Positions 1 through 12,360 of a DNA stretch of 64,000 nt are shown piece after piece. The stretch is from Malachius bipustulatus. Its lineage: Eukaryota; Arthropoda; Insecta; Coleoptera; Melyridae. The number at the start of each line of letters is the position of its first letter. The first letter of the stretch is position 1. A program made the translations under genes and the position numbers. Under the pieces are notes generated by a model, which was given only the letters and a program-made list of their open reading frames with translations, did no database searches and was not told where the DNA came from. The DNA lies in NCBI GenBank assembly GCA_910589415.1, contig OU342630.1, positions 81,464,186-81,528,185 of the forward strand. Direction: 5' to 3'.

Positions 1-100
1 CGCTGCCACTGCAAGAACTTTTGGTCAATAAGAAAAAAAAAATTAAATTGTTAACCGTTTTATTCACAATCAAAAAAAAAAAAAACTTCTCAAATAAAAG

Positions 101-106
101 TTTATT
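101..106 (-). promoter_or_regulatory. Possible polyadenylation signal AATAAA for ZF-1
   Basis: TTTATT on the + strand is AATAAA on the minus strand, about 21 bases past the ZF-1 stop. The hexamer is common in AT-rich DNA, so position is the only support. Confidence 0.35.
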
Positions 107-126
107 TTTCAATGTCCCTTTACAAT

Positions 127-311
127 TTAAAGGAAAAATATTTTATGAATCTTTTCCAAGTGACTTTTAAGGTGATGTTTTCTAAAACAAGCGTACGCAC
201 ATAAAGAACACTTGAAACTCGCTTCTTTATTACATTCATACTTCTGATGGCTTTTCATACTTGTCTTTTGACGATACCCCTTGCCACACTGATTGCATAC
301 GAACGGAGTGG
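127..311 (-). CDS. lola: lola-type alternative 3' zinc-finger exon (ZF-1)
   Basis: Terminal exon coding 60 residues after a split codon. The acceptor reads AATTTCAG and two bases (CC) finish the codon. Finger 1 (residues about 5-26) is CNQC...H-X4-C, a C2HC finger. Finger 2 (about 34-55) is CSLC with H-X4-H and contains FRKHHLKSHLEKIH. The protein ends six residues after the last histidine. A possible AATAAA lies 21 bases past the stop. It closely resembles the next exon (2010-2197): both have RKHHLK.HLEKIHKIF, so the pair probably arose by duplication. It carries Asn-Lys where most siblings have Gly-Lys after the last finger-1 cysteine. It would supply a DNA-binding end to a nuclear BTB protein. 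The lola assignment rests on family pattern. Confidence 0.85.
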
Positions 312-2009
312 CTGAAATTAAATAAAATCAAAACATTTTCCTAGCACTAGGTACAAGTATATTAAAACTATGAAACAAACTGACAAAACATGTTTTTTCG
401 GGACTAATAATATTAGTACATGTACTGATACCAATACTTAATTGAGTTTAGAATAAAATGAAATGATTAATAGTTTACTATGTAGCATAGTATGCTACAA
501 GTGTTTACACAATATGTAATAATTGTTCGCGATCGAAGACACAGGAAACAGGAACATGTTTCAATAGGTACTGCATAAAAACATTTTTTACCTTTTTTTT
601 TTTACTTTTCATATGAATTTTCTAACATGATTTACTCACGCTTGAAGGCTCTTCTAACTCATAAAACAGCATTTTCCATTTCCCAGAAACCACAATTTTG
701 TATTATAGATTCCGGATATGTCTAAGAAAATATCCAGCTTTTGCCCGATTTATTTTCTTCTACATCACATTCGTTAATTATTTTGGAACCTCACCTTAAG
801 TTGTGAGATCCCCAATCCACCTGTCTCAATGCCGGGTTAGCGTAAGTGTTCAGATAGGTGCCCTCATTTTTATTGCAGATTCTGTAAGGTCTAGGAAAAA
901 ATCCACCTTTGACCCTTTTTTCTTACCGTCCATTGAAGGTTCCTTTCTGAAAATTCATACTTGCATATTATTATACCCCGGCGAGGAGAGAGGTGGTGAT
1001 TCTTCCCTAAACGATGTCCTCCGGCGACAGCCACACGACATTTTTCCCCTAACAAAGCATTACTCATTGAGGGTAAAATATTCGATGCACTATTTCACGT
1101 CCCAAATTCGAAAATGATGCTAGAGTAAAAATATTCCCAGACAAACGTTGGGTATTTTCTCAGACATATCGGGAATCTATCAAAAAAATTGCGGTTTCCG
1201 TTTAAAAAATTGAAATTCACCCCAATCCCCGGGCGGGGGAGGGGGGAGTTTGCTGTCAAACGGTGGCATCACCCCGGAACCAACACCACTTTAATTGGAT
1301 ATGCTGGTGCTTTGCGAAAATCGATTGTATAGATTAAAATGATATAGATCACCTTGTATAATGTATAACATTCTAAATTACTTTTAAAAGTCTAAATTAA
1401 GTAGGTACTTACTTTATTTTAAACAGGTACATTACTTATCCTACTAAATGGCTGGTTATAATCTACAAATACCTACTATTGTCATAAATGATTTATCTTA
1501 AGATTTTACACGAAAAGGTTAAAAGGTAAAATTTTACACACAGAGAATATTGGCATTTTTTCATCAATATACGAATGAAAAATGGCACATTATTTATGTG
1601 TACTCGTCAGCGTGCGCAAAGTATTTCACGACCTCCAGCGACAACTATTTCGTGCACTGTATAGAAATCTTGTAATTTTTCCCTGGCAACAAAGAAACAA
1701 TTAAATAGGAATTAAATAAAAAATTTATTTGCGTCATTTTTATGATTGATAAAAGACGATTATACCTCATTAATTAGGTACTCTAAAACCAAACCTCAAG
1801 ACATAAATACCATTTGACGACAGGAGCATGATTGAGGAAAACGACTTTTTACTCAAGAATTCTGAAATTTATGTTATATTGGTTGAATTTTCACAGATTC
1901 TCCATAGCAAATAACAGATAACTCTGCACATGAAGGCAAAATATTTTAGACTGAACAGTAAAATTTCTTTCCATCAAGACTTGAATTTTCAGCACAATGC
2001 GATAACCCT
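312..2009. other. Intron between ZF-2 and ZF-1
   Basis: No gene seen. It is AT-rich apart from about 790-1310, which is less so and holds a foldback repeat (686-1200). A 104-codon + strand open frame lies inside that repeat and resembles nothing I recognise. Confidence 0.6.
686..1200. repeat. Foldback (inverted-repeat) element
   Basis: The left arm (about 686-738, with ATAGATTCCGGATATGTCT) is matched in reverse complement by the right arm (about 1150-1200, with AGACATATCGGGAATCTATC). The match extends outward through AAACCACAATTTT against AAATTGCGGTTT. This fits a miniature inverted-repeat transposable element. No transposase is visible and target duplications were not resolved. Confidence 0.6.
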
Positions 2010-2197
2010 CTACTTTCCACTAAATATTTTATGAATTTTTTCTAAATGCGTTTTCAAGTGATGTTTCCTGTGAAATGTATTAGGACACACCATACATTTG
2101 AAAGTTGCTTCTCTATTACAGTCAAACTTCTGGTGACTTGTCAGACTTGACTTCCTGTGATAAGACTTGCCGCATCGGACGCACGTAAAGCGAAGGC
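2010..2197 (-). CDS. lola: lola-type alternative 3' zinc-finger exon (ZF-2)
   Basis: 61 residues after the acceptor ATAATTTCAG, with GC finishing the split codon. Finger 1 is CVRCGKSYHRKSSLTSHQKF followed by D-C (C2HC). Finger 2 starts CMVC and contains FHRKHHLKTHLEKIH (C2H2). The tail KIFSGK is short. It is the nearest relative of ZF-1 in this window and the two are about 1.7 kb apart, so a tandem duplication is likely. Finger 1 ends Asp-Cys-Asn rather than the usual Glu-Cys-Gly. A longer open frame continues upstream of the acceptor but is intronic. The role is inferred from the family: a sequence-specific DNA-binding end for the BTB factor. Confidence 0.87.
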
Positions 2198-5100
2198 CTG
2201 AAATTATATTCATTATGAGAAGTGAGTAAAACAAAAGTTTAATAACTTACCTTTACAATTATTATACTTTTCACACGTTTATTTGTAATTATTTACTTTA
2301 AAATGACGATAGAAGGGTAATGGTAAAGCAATAAAAATACATTTGTGTACAAAAATGTATTAAAAATCCATAACCTAAAGCATAGAAAATATAGTAACAG
2401 CAAAAACTATCGATAACTGTTAAAAAATATATATCTGGTTTATTGAGGAATTGTGATATGTTCAAAAATATAACAGGAACTTAGTTAGCTATTACAAAAA
2501 GTGGTATCAAAAATCACTAGGTATAATGAGTATTATAATTATGTATGTACCTATGGTAGGTATTATATACGACTCCACTTGAGTTAGGGATATTAAATTA
2601 TATCTTTAAAAAAATAAAAGTAAAATATCTTTAACTCATGTTCAGTAGTTTAGTTACTGGGTAGGGTATATATTTTTAATTATTATTATTCCACTCAAAT
2701 ATATTACCCATCACCATTGACACTACAAGTTATAATGATAATAGTAATGACTTACAATCTAATAAAGCAAATCTTATTTTATGCTCTGCATATACATATA
2801 CATAATATAAAACTTAAAAGCTGCCCTTATTTAGCTAAAGTATCTCGAATAACTGATTCTAATTTAACAAATTTACAAAATGTAATAATAATTATTATGA
2901 AATAATATTTCGATGTAAAAAATTAGTAGCTACAAAATACGGTCACATCACTGTAAACAATTAAATGACTTTTTTGACATCACAAAACGTATGTATACGG
3001 CACCTAACCGCAACATAAATCAGTTAAACGAGTAAATTAATAAAATTACATTATTAGGATTATTAGGAGTAATAACATCATTATCAGCTGATACCTCAGC
3101 TTCATTGCAAAAGGCGTCTAAATTATAACCCTAGCCTATAAGCATGTTAATTATAATGAAAAAAGTAAATCTGCGTACATAATATGAGGAATATATAGGT
3201 AACTTACAACTACAAAAAAAATTTCAAAGGAACAAAAACAGAGGCACTTGCTTAGGTAAATATCCTTCAATTGTTATAACAAAATGTTATACTATCACAT
3301 ACAATCGAGATGGAAAATATACTTTTAGAATGTATAACGCATAAAATCTAGGAACAACGACGAATAAAACTATTCGTAGACACAATAATAACAATCATAA
3401 AAAGTGCATGTTTAAAAAGTTTACAAGCACTTCATGCAAAAATGCATTACAGAGTTCTTAAAAATGTTAGTTAATATTGTAGTTCACTCAAAAAAAGTGA
3501 TTTTCTTCATAAAAAAAAGTTCAAGTCAAGAATAATTATATATAACAATATAATAATAATTACAATTAGAAAGTTTTAAGCTAGATATGCTTTTAACAGT
3601 TATTTTTCAAATAAAATAAAAAAGGCAATAATATAGGATTGGAATTCAATCCAAGTATACAAAATCGAAGTAAAAAAAAACACTACAAATATAAAAATGA
3701 AATGGGTTTACGAAAAAGATGGCTCGAAAATATTTCAGCTGCAGAAATGCTACAACTGAATAGTCTATTCTATTACAATGTGATGTATGTCAACAGTCTT
3801 TGTATTTTCTGTTTCTATTCTAATTTTAAACACTTTATCACAATATTTGGATTTAAAAAATAAACCCCCCGAGATGACTTAGGCAGTTGAGTTTCCATAT
3901 GAGTTATTACGTGAAATGGAATACTATGTATCAGGAATGATTGTCTTTATGAATATTCTACGTTCAACCCACTTGCATTTTTTCTTATTATAACAATATC
4001 GAAAACTGCAATTGAAATGTATCGAAAACAACGAGAATTATATTAATCATTTTATAATGTTAAATCTGGATGAAAAATCTGAAATGAGCGCCTAAATAAA
4101 CTTTTATTCCTTTAATACAGTAGACTGCTTTCTTATATAAATACACTATAATTTTGGGTCTTCAAGTCATCCTGGACTTCAGATTAAATTGTCCAAACTT
4201 ATCCTGAGATTACCGGTAATTCAGGATTTCAGGTAAGTATAGTTTTGTAAAGTAAAAAGCCACCAGAAATATCAAAATATAAGTTATTTTATAACACGTT
4301 GTGTATAAAAAAAAACATTGTCCTCAATAATACTACCACCCTCTGATTGAGTGATTGAGTGTGGTCAATTCGAAAGTGTTATTAAAGTTCCACACGGCAG
4401 CCTCGAACCTGATATTAATATTGAACACGGCATAATTTTTTTTTAAAAAGCTTGAATAATAGAAACAGTACAAAAACAAGTAAAAAAAAAACGAAGTCTA
4501 CTGTAATAATTATAAAGGAATAATACCTACATTCCTGCAATTATACCCTTCGTTTACTAGTGTAGCATTATGTATAATTAATTATTATTGGAGTAGCTAC
4601 GTGATATGTGGCTGATAAATTTTGTAAAAAATAGTATCAAAATGATTGTAATATTACGTCTTATCACATTTTTTATAATAGGATACGAATTATCACTGCT
4701 CAATTTCCATAGGAAAGTATTGTATATTCTATCGTCTAAACCCAATAAAGATTTGGGTAATAATTGGCAGCAGTTTCTTAATAGGTTATCTAATTATTAT
4801 TATGTATTATAATAGGTGGTATAGTCTCATAGAAACGGATTATAAATTTTTTTAAACACTAAATCAACAAGATCTCTGAGAACAACTTTTCTCTTAAATA
4901 TCTAATAGATACGATAATTATCATCAACAAACTATGTACTTACTTCTGCAAATCAATGAACCCCATACAACATACATTTTTTTTAAAAAATAATTGAGTT
5001 CTCGAATTCGTTTTCGATTTTGCAGTTATAAAATTCACCGACTTCTCTACTCTTTAAGGGAATGTAGGGAAAATTTGTTTTCTACATGAGTATTATAAAT

Positions 5101-6288
5101 TACATCAATTTGAGAGATTACAATACAATTGTAATTTTCTCTCACGTCTTTTTTAAATTCCATCTCAATAAAAAAAGATAGACATGAATATTCTCAATAT
5201 TCACGAGATTTTTCAGTATCAGCATAGGCAAAGAAATGAGAAGATTCTAAAGTAGAAGATTCTAATATACACACATAAAGAATAAGAATAATAATTGATC
5301 AGATCCTTTGTTACTACAGCTAAGTTGAGATCAACTGTAACATAATAGGAATATAATAAACTTTACCAAAAATATTGATCCAAACTTATGATCAGAGCTT
5401 TGCTTTAATTTAATGCAAACTAAACCCCTTTATCTACTACTCTTTCAGCAGTCATACAATCTTATTTTTATGTCTTTTCTTTGGTACAGCGTCTCTGTAC
5501 TCAGCGAAACTCAGTAAAAGTTACCAAATCTTCAAACACCCCGCTTCTAATTTCTGAAAGAATGAGTATATTTAAACGAATTACCTCAACTTAGGGTAAT
5601 GTCATTTAAATTGAATTCAACATACCTAGATTAGATTTGATTATACCCTGTACACTACTTGACGATTAAACAGATTTTAAAAGCAAAGCAAATGGAGTAA
5701 TCTCATTTTATAAGTAATCAACGTTGAAATTATCAAAAATATTTATAAAATAATTAAACACATGTTTTATGTGCAATAAAATTTCAACACATTACATAAA
5801 AGGGGAAACACATAACACAGGGTGTGATTTTCAATAATCCGCGCGAAGGTTTAAAACACATTTTCTGTTATAGACGAGATGAAGTTTTTTTTTCTTGATG
5901 AAATTTTCTTACGCTGCAACTGTGACGAAAATTAATTTAAGTTAGGAGATCTAGAATAAAATTAAAGAAAAAAGTGAAGCGCATTTTTTGAGTGACGTTG
6001 ATACCGAACGGGTATATATAGGTATCATAGTTATCACTGAGATCAAAACAACTTATGTAATAAAATAAACCCGACTTTCTAGTTTACTGAGGGAAGACAC
6101 GAGCTTGCAAAACTTTTCCAATTAAAAATTACACCCTGTATATAACTACACGTGAAATAAATTCCAAGCGTAATAAGACGAAAGTACAAAGAAATATAAA
6201 AAAAGATCTGAAAAGCTCACAACCTAATAAAATAGCAAAATAGCATATAAAAAATAAAAATATAAAAAAATTATTGATTCCTGATCTT
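2198..6288. other. Intron between ZF-3 and ZF-2
   Basis: About 4 kb of very AT-rich sequence with TAA/TTA-rich runs. No exon-like stretch with a finger pattern was found on the minus strand. The + strand open frames here are low-complexity. It contains one foldback element (5816-6141). Confidence 0.6.
5816..6141. repeat. Foldback element with CAGGGTGT terminus
   Basis: CACAGGGTGTGATTTTCAAT at the left is mirrored by AAAAATTACACCCTGTATA at the right, giving an element of about 325 bases. The terminal ACAGGGTG resembles the ends of several other elements in this window. Confidence 0.5.
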
Positions 6289-6737
6289 TTACTCCCCTTC
6301 GTTATTCTCGTTACTCTCAACTTTAGGAACAATTTCCGCTTTTATAGCCGAATAATCGATCTCCCTATGCATTCTTTCCATGTGCCTGGCCATGTGCATT
6401 TTCTGCTTGGCCTTGTAGACGCAATAAGGACACTTAAACTGCGGCTCCTTGCCGCACTCCCACTTCTGATGGTTGCGGAGGGAACTCTTCAGCTTGTAGA
6501 TGCGTCCGCAAACGGAACAGTCGAAACCGGAGCTGTCCAAGCTGCTTGCGCGATGCTTGCTCTTGGTGACGCTCAGGTCCAGGGACGCGGAAGATACGGA
6601 ACGGTTCGGCGAGGTGGTGGCCGAACGATTGATAGACTGAATCATGGACTTCTTCATGCTTTCTCTCATGAGCATCATCGGTAGGGCCAGGTGAGACGGC
6701 CAACGTTCCCATGGACGGGTCACGCGAAGGTCTTGCG
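6289..6737 (-). CDS. lola: lola-type alternative 3' zinc-finger exon with N-terminal spacer (ZF-3)
   Basis: 148 residues after the acceptor TTTGTTCCAG, with CG finishing the codon. About 70 residues come before the fingers; they are rich in Ser, Arg and Met and look disordered (SINRSATTSPNRSVSSASLD). Finger 1 is CSVCGRIYKLKSSLRNHQKW followed by E-C (C2HC). Finger 2 is CPYCVYKAKQKMHMARHMER followed by M-H. A charged 25-residue tail rich in Glu and Asn follows. Local base composition is clearly less AT-rich than the introns, as expected for constrained coding sequence. The segment KSSLRNHQKWECGKEPQF is, from memory, typical of one conserved lola isoform across insects; I do not assign the isoform letter. 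This is the strongest single match in the window. Confidence 0.93.
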
Positions 6738-7837
6738 CTGGAACAAATGCTTTTATTAGCACAATTTATTATAATGTTTATAAACGGTGTTTGATTATTC
6801 TAGTGGTGGTTTTATGTACAATTTGAATTTCATTATTACAACAGAGGATCACAGAAGTAACTATAACAAGAAATTCTTCTTGAGTTGCACAGTTTTAATA
6901 ATTTATACATTCTAACACGTAATTTATTTCAAAGCGATCGGCGATCCTGCAGTTTAGGCACTAGTTTGACGTTGTAACTGACGTTGCATTGCTTTGAATC
7001 CCATTCTTATTTATGGTAATTGAGTTGATTCTTATAATAATATCATCTTAAAATCAAAAGTTATTATTGTACCTATGATTCTTTATGTTTTTAATAAGGA
7101 GAAATATATAACTTTTTGATTTTGAGATGATATTTATTATGTAGTAGGTACCTAAGAGGAATTTTAATCTGAGACACTTTAATAAACATTCCTAAAAATA
7201 TTTATGATTAGTTCATTTAATAACACAGTTAAGATGATTATAAGATAACTTACCCATTACTGCCGATTTGTAAGTATGTCGTCGATTACTAAAATTATCA
7301 TTATTTGTTATTAAAGTTTAACCAACCTAATGCTTTCGCAATTTAAAGGGCTTCTGAAAGTGTTTTACGTCCGGTTTTATAAAGCAAGATAACACAGTAT
7401 CAAAGATAGCACTTCGATAGTATAGTTGGTACTATTTCAAACTATAGGTTTAACAGCGTGTTATCTTTATCAGCGTGTTATTTTGTATTATAAGCACGGG
7501 TATTAGTGTTTTAGAATTAATTATCGAATTAAAACAATAATGAGAAGCATTTTTTTAATAAGGATCATATAAAAATACACTTATTTCACAACTATAGAAT
7601 AATTGTGCCATTCAGTTACAAATAACAGCAACTAACAATAATAAAGACCACATTCAAAGAGAAAAAATAGAATATAATTATATAATAGGTATATAGGTTC
7701 CATGTGCAAAATAGTTTATTTAAAATGTTTCTCATTTATTCTTGTGCTCAAAAATCTCTTGTATCTATGTAAAACATTAATACATATCAAATCATGAGAA
7801 GTAAAATTGAAAGGGGAGTATAGACAAATGTTAAGAG

Positions 7838-8350
7838 GTATCTATCACCAACCGTGAATTTTAATTAATTCCTAAATTTCACATTGATTTAATCTGTGCC
7901 TACCTATGCAGGGTGCCGCGGTTGGTGACTCACCGGGCGCCATGTGTACCTATGTATCTCTACAGAGTACCTGGTTAGGAGTTTTGTTATGTTTTTACAA
8001 GCCTTTTTATATTTGTTAAAGAATTAAAAATATCTACTCCATATTTTATGAAATAAAATGTGAACAAGTCTCTAACTAAAGCCGAAACGTCTTGAAATAC
8101 CAAAAACATCCAAATTTATCCATTTATCCAAATACAATCCATTTAAGTACTCAATGTCTTGTCAACTCTTTCATCTATTTTCTATCATCTAATCGTCCGC
8201 ATGTACGTTGAAGATAAAATAAAACAAACTAACCCCAACCCCCTCTCCCCCAATCTTAACCACGACAAGCGTGTTTAGGTTTAAAAGTTGGTGCGAAAGA
8301 ATTTCTCTTGATTAACAATATTTGTGATTTCAGGATTGGTGATAGATAGC
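7838..8350. repeat. Possible short-armed inverted-repeat element
   Basis: GGTATCTATCACCAACC at the left is mirrored by GGATTGGTGATAGATAGCC at the right. The arms are only about 18 bases and the interior is not palindromic. It could be a small TIR transposon or coincidence. Confidence 0.35.
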
Positions 8351-8872
8351 CGTTAATGGCGTTTTTCTTTAATAAAAGTGAAAAATTCAAATATTAAAAC
8401 TGCTTTTTACCTCAAAGATATTGATTGCTCGGCACTTGATGAAACACAATGATAATCGATTAATTAATTGTTTGAGTTAACCGTAAATTGGTTTTTTAGT
8501 TTTCACAATTACAATAGGTAAGTATTTATTGTTTCAAGATTGAGCAATCACGATTTACCAAAAAAACATTTATCTTGAGCAAATGTTCAAATACTTTTTC
8601 TATTCAAAATTATCGGTTAAAATAATATATAAACAATGAAAAACGCATAAAATTACAACAGAGCTTAGAAAGAATAAATAATAAATAGATCAACTATAAT
8701 AATTATTATATTATGTTGGAGTATATTATAATATAAAATAGCGTTTTGAAGTAGGAAGTCTCAGGCACTTCTGAAAAATAGTTTTCATTTGGTATGTTAA
8801 GAATAACCATACAAGATTAATCGGTAACTTTTTTTCAAATATCTCACTTTTAGGAAGCATCTGCATTTCTCA

Positions 8873-9420
8873 TATACAGGGTGTTAGTTAAGTACGGGGC
8901 CAAACTCCAAAGGGTGCTATTTTAAGTGATTTTAAGCAGAAATATTCAAATAAACATGGGTCCGAAAATGCATATTTTTCAAGATACAGGGTGTCAAACT
9001 TAAAAAAAAAATTCGAATGTTCGTGAATATCTCTAAACTCTTTCAATTAATTTTGTTGAAATTTGGCAGTTCTGTTTGTAATAACAAGAGGGTAATTTAG
9101 CCCCAATTAGATTAAAATTATAAATTCCAGTGGCGTCCCGGAAGACAGTCTAACTAATATTTTTGATTAAAAAATTGGGCGCCACTGACTTTTTATTAAA
9201 TTTTGTATTTTTTTCGAATTAAGCAACTAGAAATACAACTATTTTATCTCTTGAGTTTTTTTCATATCTTGCTTTGTTTTCGAGAAAAAAAAAGTTTGAC
9301 ACCCTGTATCTTGAAAAATATGCATTTTCGGACCCATGTTTATTAGAACTTTTCTTCTTAAAATCACTCAAGGAAGCACCCCTTGGAGTTTGGCCCCGTA
9401 CTTAACTAACACCCTGTATA
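8873..9420. repeat. Foldback element, TATACAGGGTGTTAG type
   Basis: The outer arm TATACAGGGTGTTAGTTAAG matches in reverse complement at the right end (CTTAACTAACACCCTGTATA). Pairing continues for more than 100 bases, including CATGGGTCCGAAAATGCATA and its mirror. The centre (about 9020-9280) is unpaired. A transcript across it could form a long hairpin. Confidence 0.8.
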
Positions 9421-10083
9421 ATTAATTGATTGATTATTAACTCACAAAAATTATGTTATTATTATTACAAACCATAAATTTTAAATATTCAAAAATAACT
9501 ATACTAATTGAATAGGCAGTTCTCTTGTATAAAACCTCTAAAATATTTACTAAAAAAATATTCGAGTATACATGATGAAGTAGTGTTATGAAAAGGTCAC
9601 TTCAAACATTTGTACAAAATACATAACTTACTTTTCAAGTTTTAGGTATATGTAAATACAAATTATTGCTGTCTGAGGAGTATTAAAACAGAAATTGGCA
9701 GTAAGTACCCACCAAACAGGTATAACATACCTAAATAATAATAATATTGGTTACATAATTATTAATATAACAGTTACTCAGCCTCCATTCATAGATCAAT
9801 AAAATAATTACAAACCACTTAGCTTAATATTATAATATTATAAAATAATGATGGTAAGTTTGGGTATCACCGAATTTTACAGGGTTTTTAAAATACTATT
9901 ATTGTACGTCGAAGATAGTTTTACCGCAACCTTGTTTAAAAAACTTTTATAGAAGCCATAATAAAATACAATTCGTTCTCAAATTTTCAACATCTCATAT
10001 ATCTAACGAAAAATGGAAATAAGCAATAAGGCCACCGTTGAAATATTGAAATATCACGCTGATGTGTCGCTACCACTAATAGT

Positions 10084-10481
10084 CTAATCGCTTTGAGCTT
10101 TCATAAGATCAGGGTTGTTCTCCTCTAGGATCCCTATTTTATCCTTGTGCTGTCTCTTGATGTGCCTCATCTGATGCGCCTTTCTTTTGCATTTCTGAGG
10201 ACAGAAAGGACATTGAAACATCGGTTCTTTGCCACATTCATACGTCAGATGCCTTTGCAATGAATCTTTTCGAATGTAAGTCCTGCCACAGTCACATAGG
10301 AAGTTCCCTCGGATTCTCTGACTAGATGGAGTCGATTTTCGTTTTATGGGTTTATCATCGGCTTGCTGTTCCAACCAATGTCGGAGAATATCGCCTGATT
10401 GTTCTTCTTCGGTTATCTCGATTTTTACGGGCATTTCCTTCAGCTCATCGACATCCTTCATGAGATTTTTCTTGGAAGGAT
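10084..10481 (-). CDS. lola: lola-type alternative 3' zinc-finger exon, CXC first finger (ZF-4)
   Basis: 131 residues after the acceptor AATTTTACAG, with AT finishing the codon. About 56 residues precede the fingers. They are acidic at first (DVDELKEMPVKIEITEEEQ), then basic with Ser/Pro (KRKSTPSSQRIRG). Finger 1 reads FLCDCGRTYIRKDSLQRHLT and ends YEC, so its first two ligands are spaced C-X1-C instead of C-X2-C. Finger 2 is normal C2H2, CPFC...HIKRQH. A tail of about 20 residues follows. The acidic stretch VKIEITEEE resembles SUMO-type acceptor contexts, but I claim no function for it. The CXC spacing recurs in ZF-5, so it is unlikely to be an error. Confidence 0.9.
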
Positions 10482-11358
10482 CTGTAAAATTTCTGTGTCA
10501 GAAATGAATAAATAATTCTGTACTAATACTCTGTCTACTTAACTACTGTTTGTTGTATAAATTTGTGTTCAAACTAAATTTTACAAATTATCGAAGAACA
10601 ATAATACATTAGACAATTTCTTAATTACGATCATTATCGTTTGTGGAGAAACAGCTAAACGAACGATTAGGACACTTTAATCTCTGTTACATTACAAGCC
10701 TGTCCTCTGATGAACATTAATAGGATAGCCTGAAGGAAATGCTACTTTGCTGAGCACCAAGAACAAAAAAAAATATTGGAACATGATAGGTGTCATCACT
10801 TGAAAAAAATGACACGAGACAAATAAAATTTTTAGTCAGACATAAAAAATACTGCCTCAAAAATAGATTTAGGTATAACATTATTTACTGTAAGGATTCC
10901 AAAAATAACGTTGAATGTTATTTTACATTCAAACATTGATCAATGTATTATAATAATTAAAAACAGCAAATATAGTTTTTCATATATTATATTTGAACAA
11001 GTAAATAAAATAAAAGTGAACAAAATAAGTACAAATTAAATGTATAAACTCTAATCAATACAAAAATAATAAAATGGTAGGTACGTAACATTAATTATTA
11101 CCAAAGTTCTGTGTTGCATCATATACATATTGGTAACATACAATAAATAAGATGGCACCAAAAAATTCAAAACGTCTTTATAATGAAAGTTTTAACGGAT
11201 TAAAATAGTTTTGCTGCCCTTATCTATTGACCCCATTCTTGAGCTCATAGAAATACTTCAACATTAAAGAAAAACAAGCTCAAAACATGGATTGACACAA
11301 AACGAAGTACAAACCGACGATTAGCTCACGAATGATTTCTGTTAAACTTCACCTTAGA

Positions 11359-11592
11359 GCGTTTTCACAAGGTTGGGTTTTCTATGCGGATTGCCGGATG
11401 CGGTAATTTGCCCCTAAGGATTCCGAGGCAATAAGGAAGCTGAAACTTGAGGGAAGTATAGGATCTTGGAAGACCCCTCATCGAGAGTCTGGATTGATGT
11501 GGATAACTTCGTTCACATTTCAGCTTCACTATTGCCTACGATTGCTACTCGAGGCGAATTATCGCATCGAAAACCGGATCGTGTGAAAACGT
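11359..11592. repeat. Foldback miniature element
   Basis: AGCGTTTTCACAAGG at the left mirrors TCGTGTGAAAACGTTT at the right. The inner GGTTTTC/GAAAACC and the Cys-free interior also pair imperfectly. Length is about 235 bases. It is less AT-rich than its surroundings, which supports an insertion. Confidence 0.6.
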
Positions 11593-11768
11593 TTGTACTG
11601 ACGATAAAAATAAGGTGATATGTCATTGCTCAACCTACGACATCAGGCGTTAATCAGCTACATACGAGTCAGACGACAATGCGGTAATAATAACGTGAAT
11701 TAGTAGTTTTTGCAGGTACCAATTACCAATGTATTTGTTGCACTTAGTAACAATTGAGTGCGATAAAA

Positions 11769-11831
11769 ATGGTAAATTGTGCGGTTTGTGGGTGTGAGAA
11801 TCAGCACGCAAGAAAAACGAAAGGAAAGAGA
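11769..11831 (+). pseudogene. Possible THAP-domain N-terminal fragment
   Basis: An ATG opens MVNCAVCGCENQHARKTKGK and stops soon after. The start resembles the first ligand region of THAP zinc fingers (C-X2-4-C with a following Asn and a Lys-Gly). The rest of a THAP domain (the AVPTIF-like end, Cys-His pair) is not seen downstream. It is probably a chance open stretch or a transposon fragment. Confidence 0.2.
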
Positions 11832-12320
11832 TAACTTAGGTACCTACCAGAAATTTTCGGAAAATGAGCCCATTACAAAACAGTTCTAAAAGAGGCATAA
11901 AACTAATTAAAATTACTGCAACAAATACAAACTGTCAAACGCCTGACTTCACAGGTTGCCCACTGACATCAAACAGAATTTTCTGACATACATTGTTTAG
12001 TTGTATCATGTATCATCACCTTTCCTTGCTCACTTCAAGTCATCAACATACAACAAACAAGACGATTATTTAATAAATATAATTTTATATTATTTAAAAT
12101 ACCAAAATGAATGGAAAAAAATCTCTGTTCGACTAGAAAATTTAACAGGTGATGTTTTTAAATCCCGCACCTGCGAAGCTGCCGAAGAAAAATAAAATGG
12201 TTGCTAATAATATTTTAAATAACTCTATAAATAAAATATATCAAAGAATAACTTATGTATAATTAGATGAATAAAATTATTTTAACTGGCTACATTACTG
12301 AATAACAAGAGCACAATAAA

Positions 12321-12360
12321 TTCAAATAAAGTCAAAATAAAGTCAAAATAAAGTCGAATA
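12321..12360. repeat. Tandem repeat of an 11-base AATAAAGTCAA unit
   Basis: Three to four near-identical copies of AATAAAGTCAA in a row, ending AAAGTCGAATA. Confidence 0.7.

Larger units (their letters stand above)
6738..10083. other. Intron between ZF-4 and ZF-3
   Basis: AT-rich, with no exon recognised on either strand. It contains a probable inverted-repeat element (7838-8350) and a clear foldback (8873-9420). Confidence 0.6.

Noticed and set aside
803..1117. 104-codon open frame on the + strand
   Set aside because: It lies inside a foldback element (686-1200) and matches no family I know.
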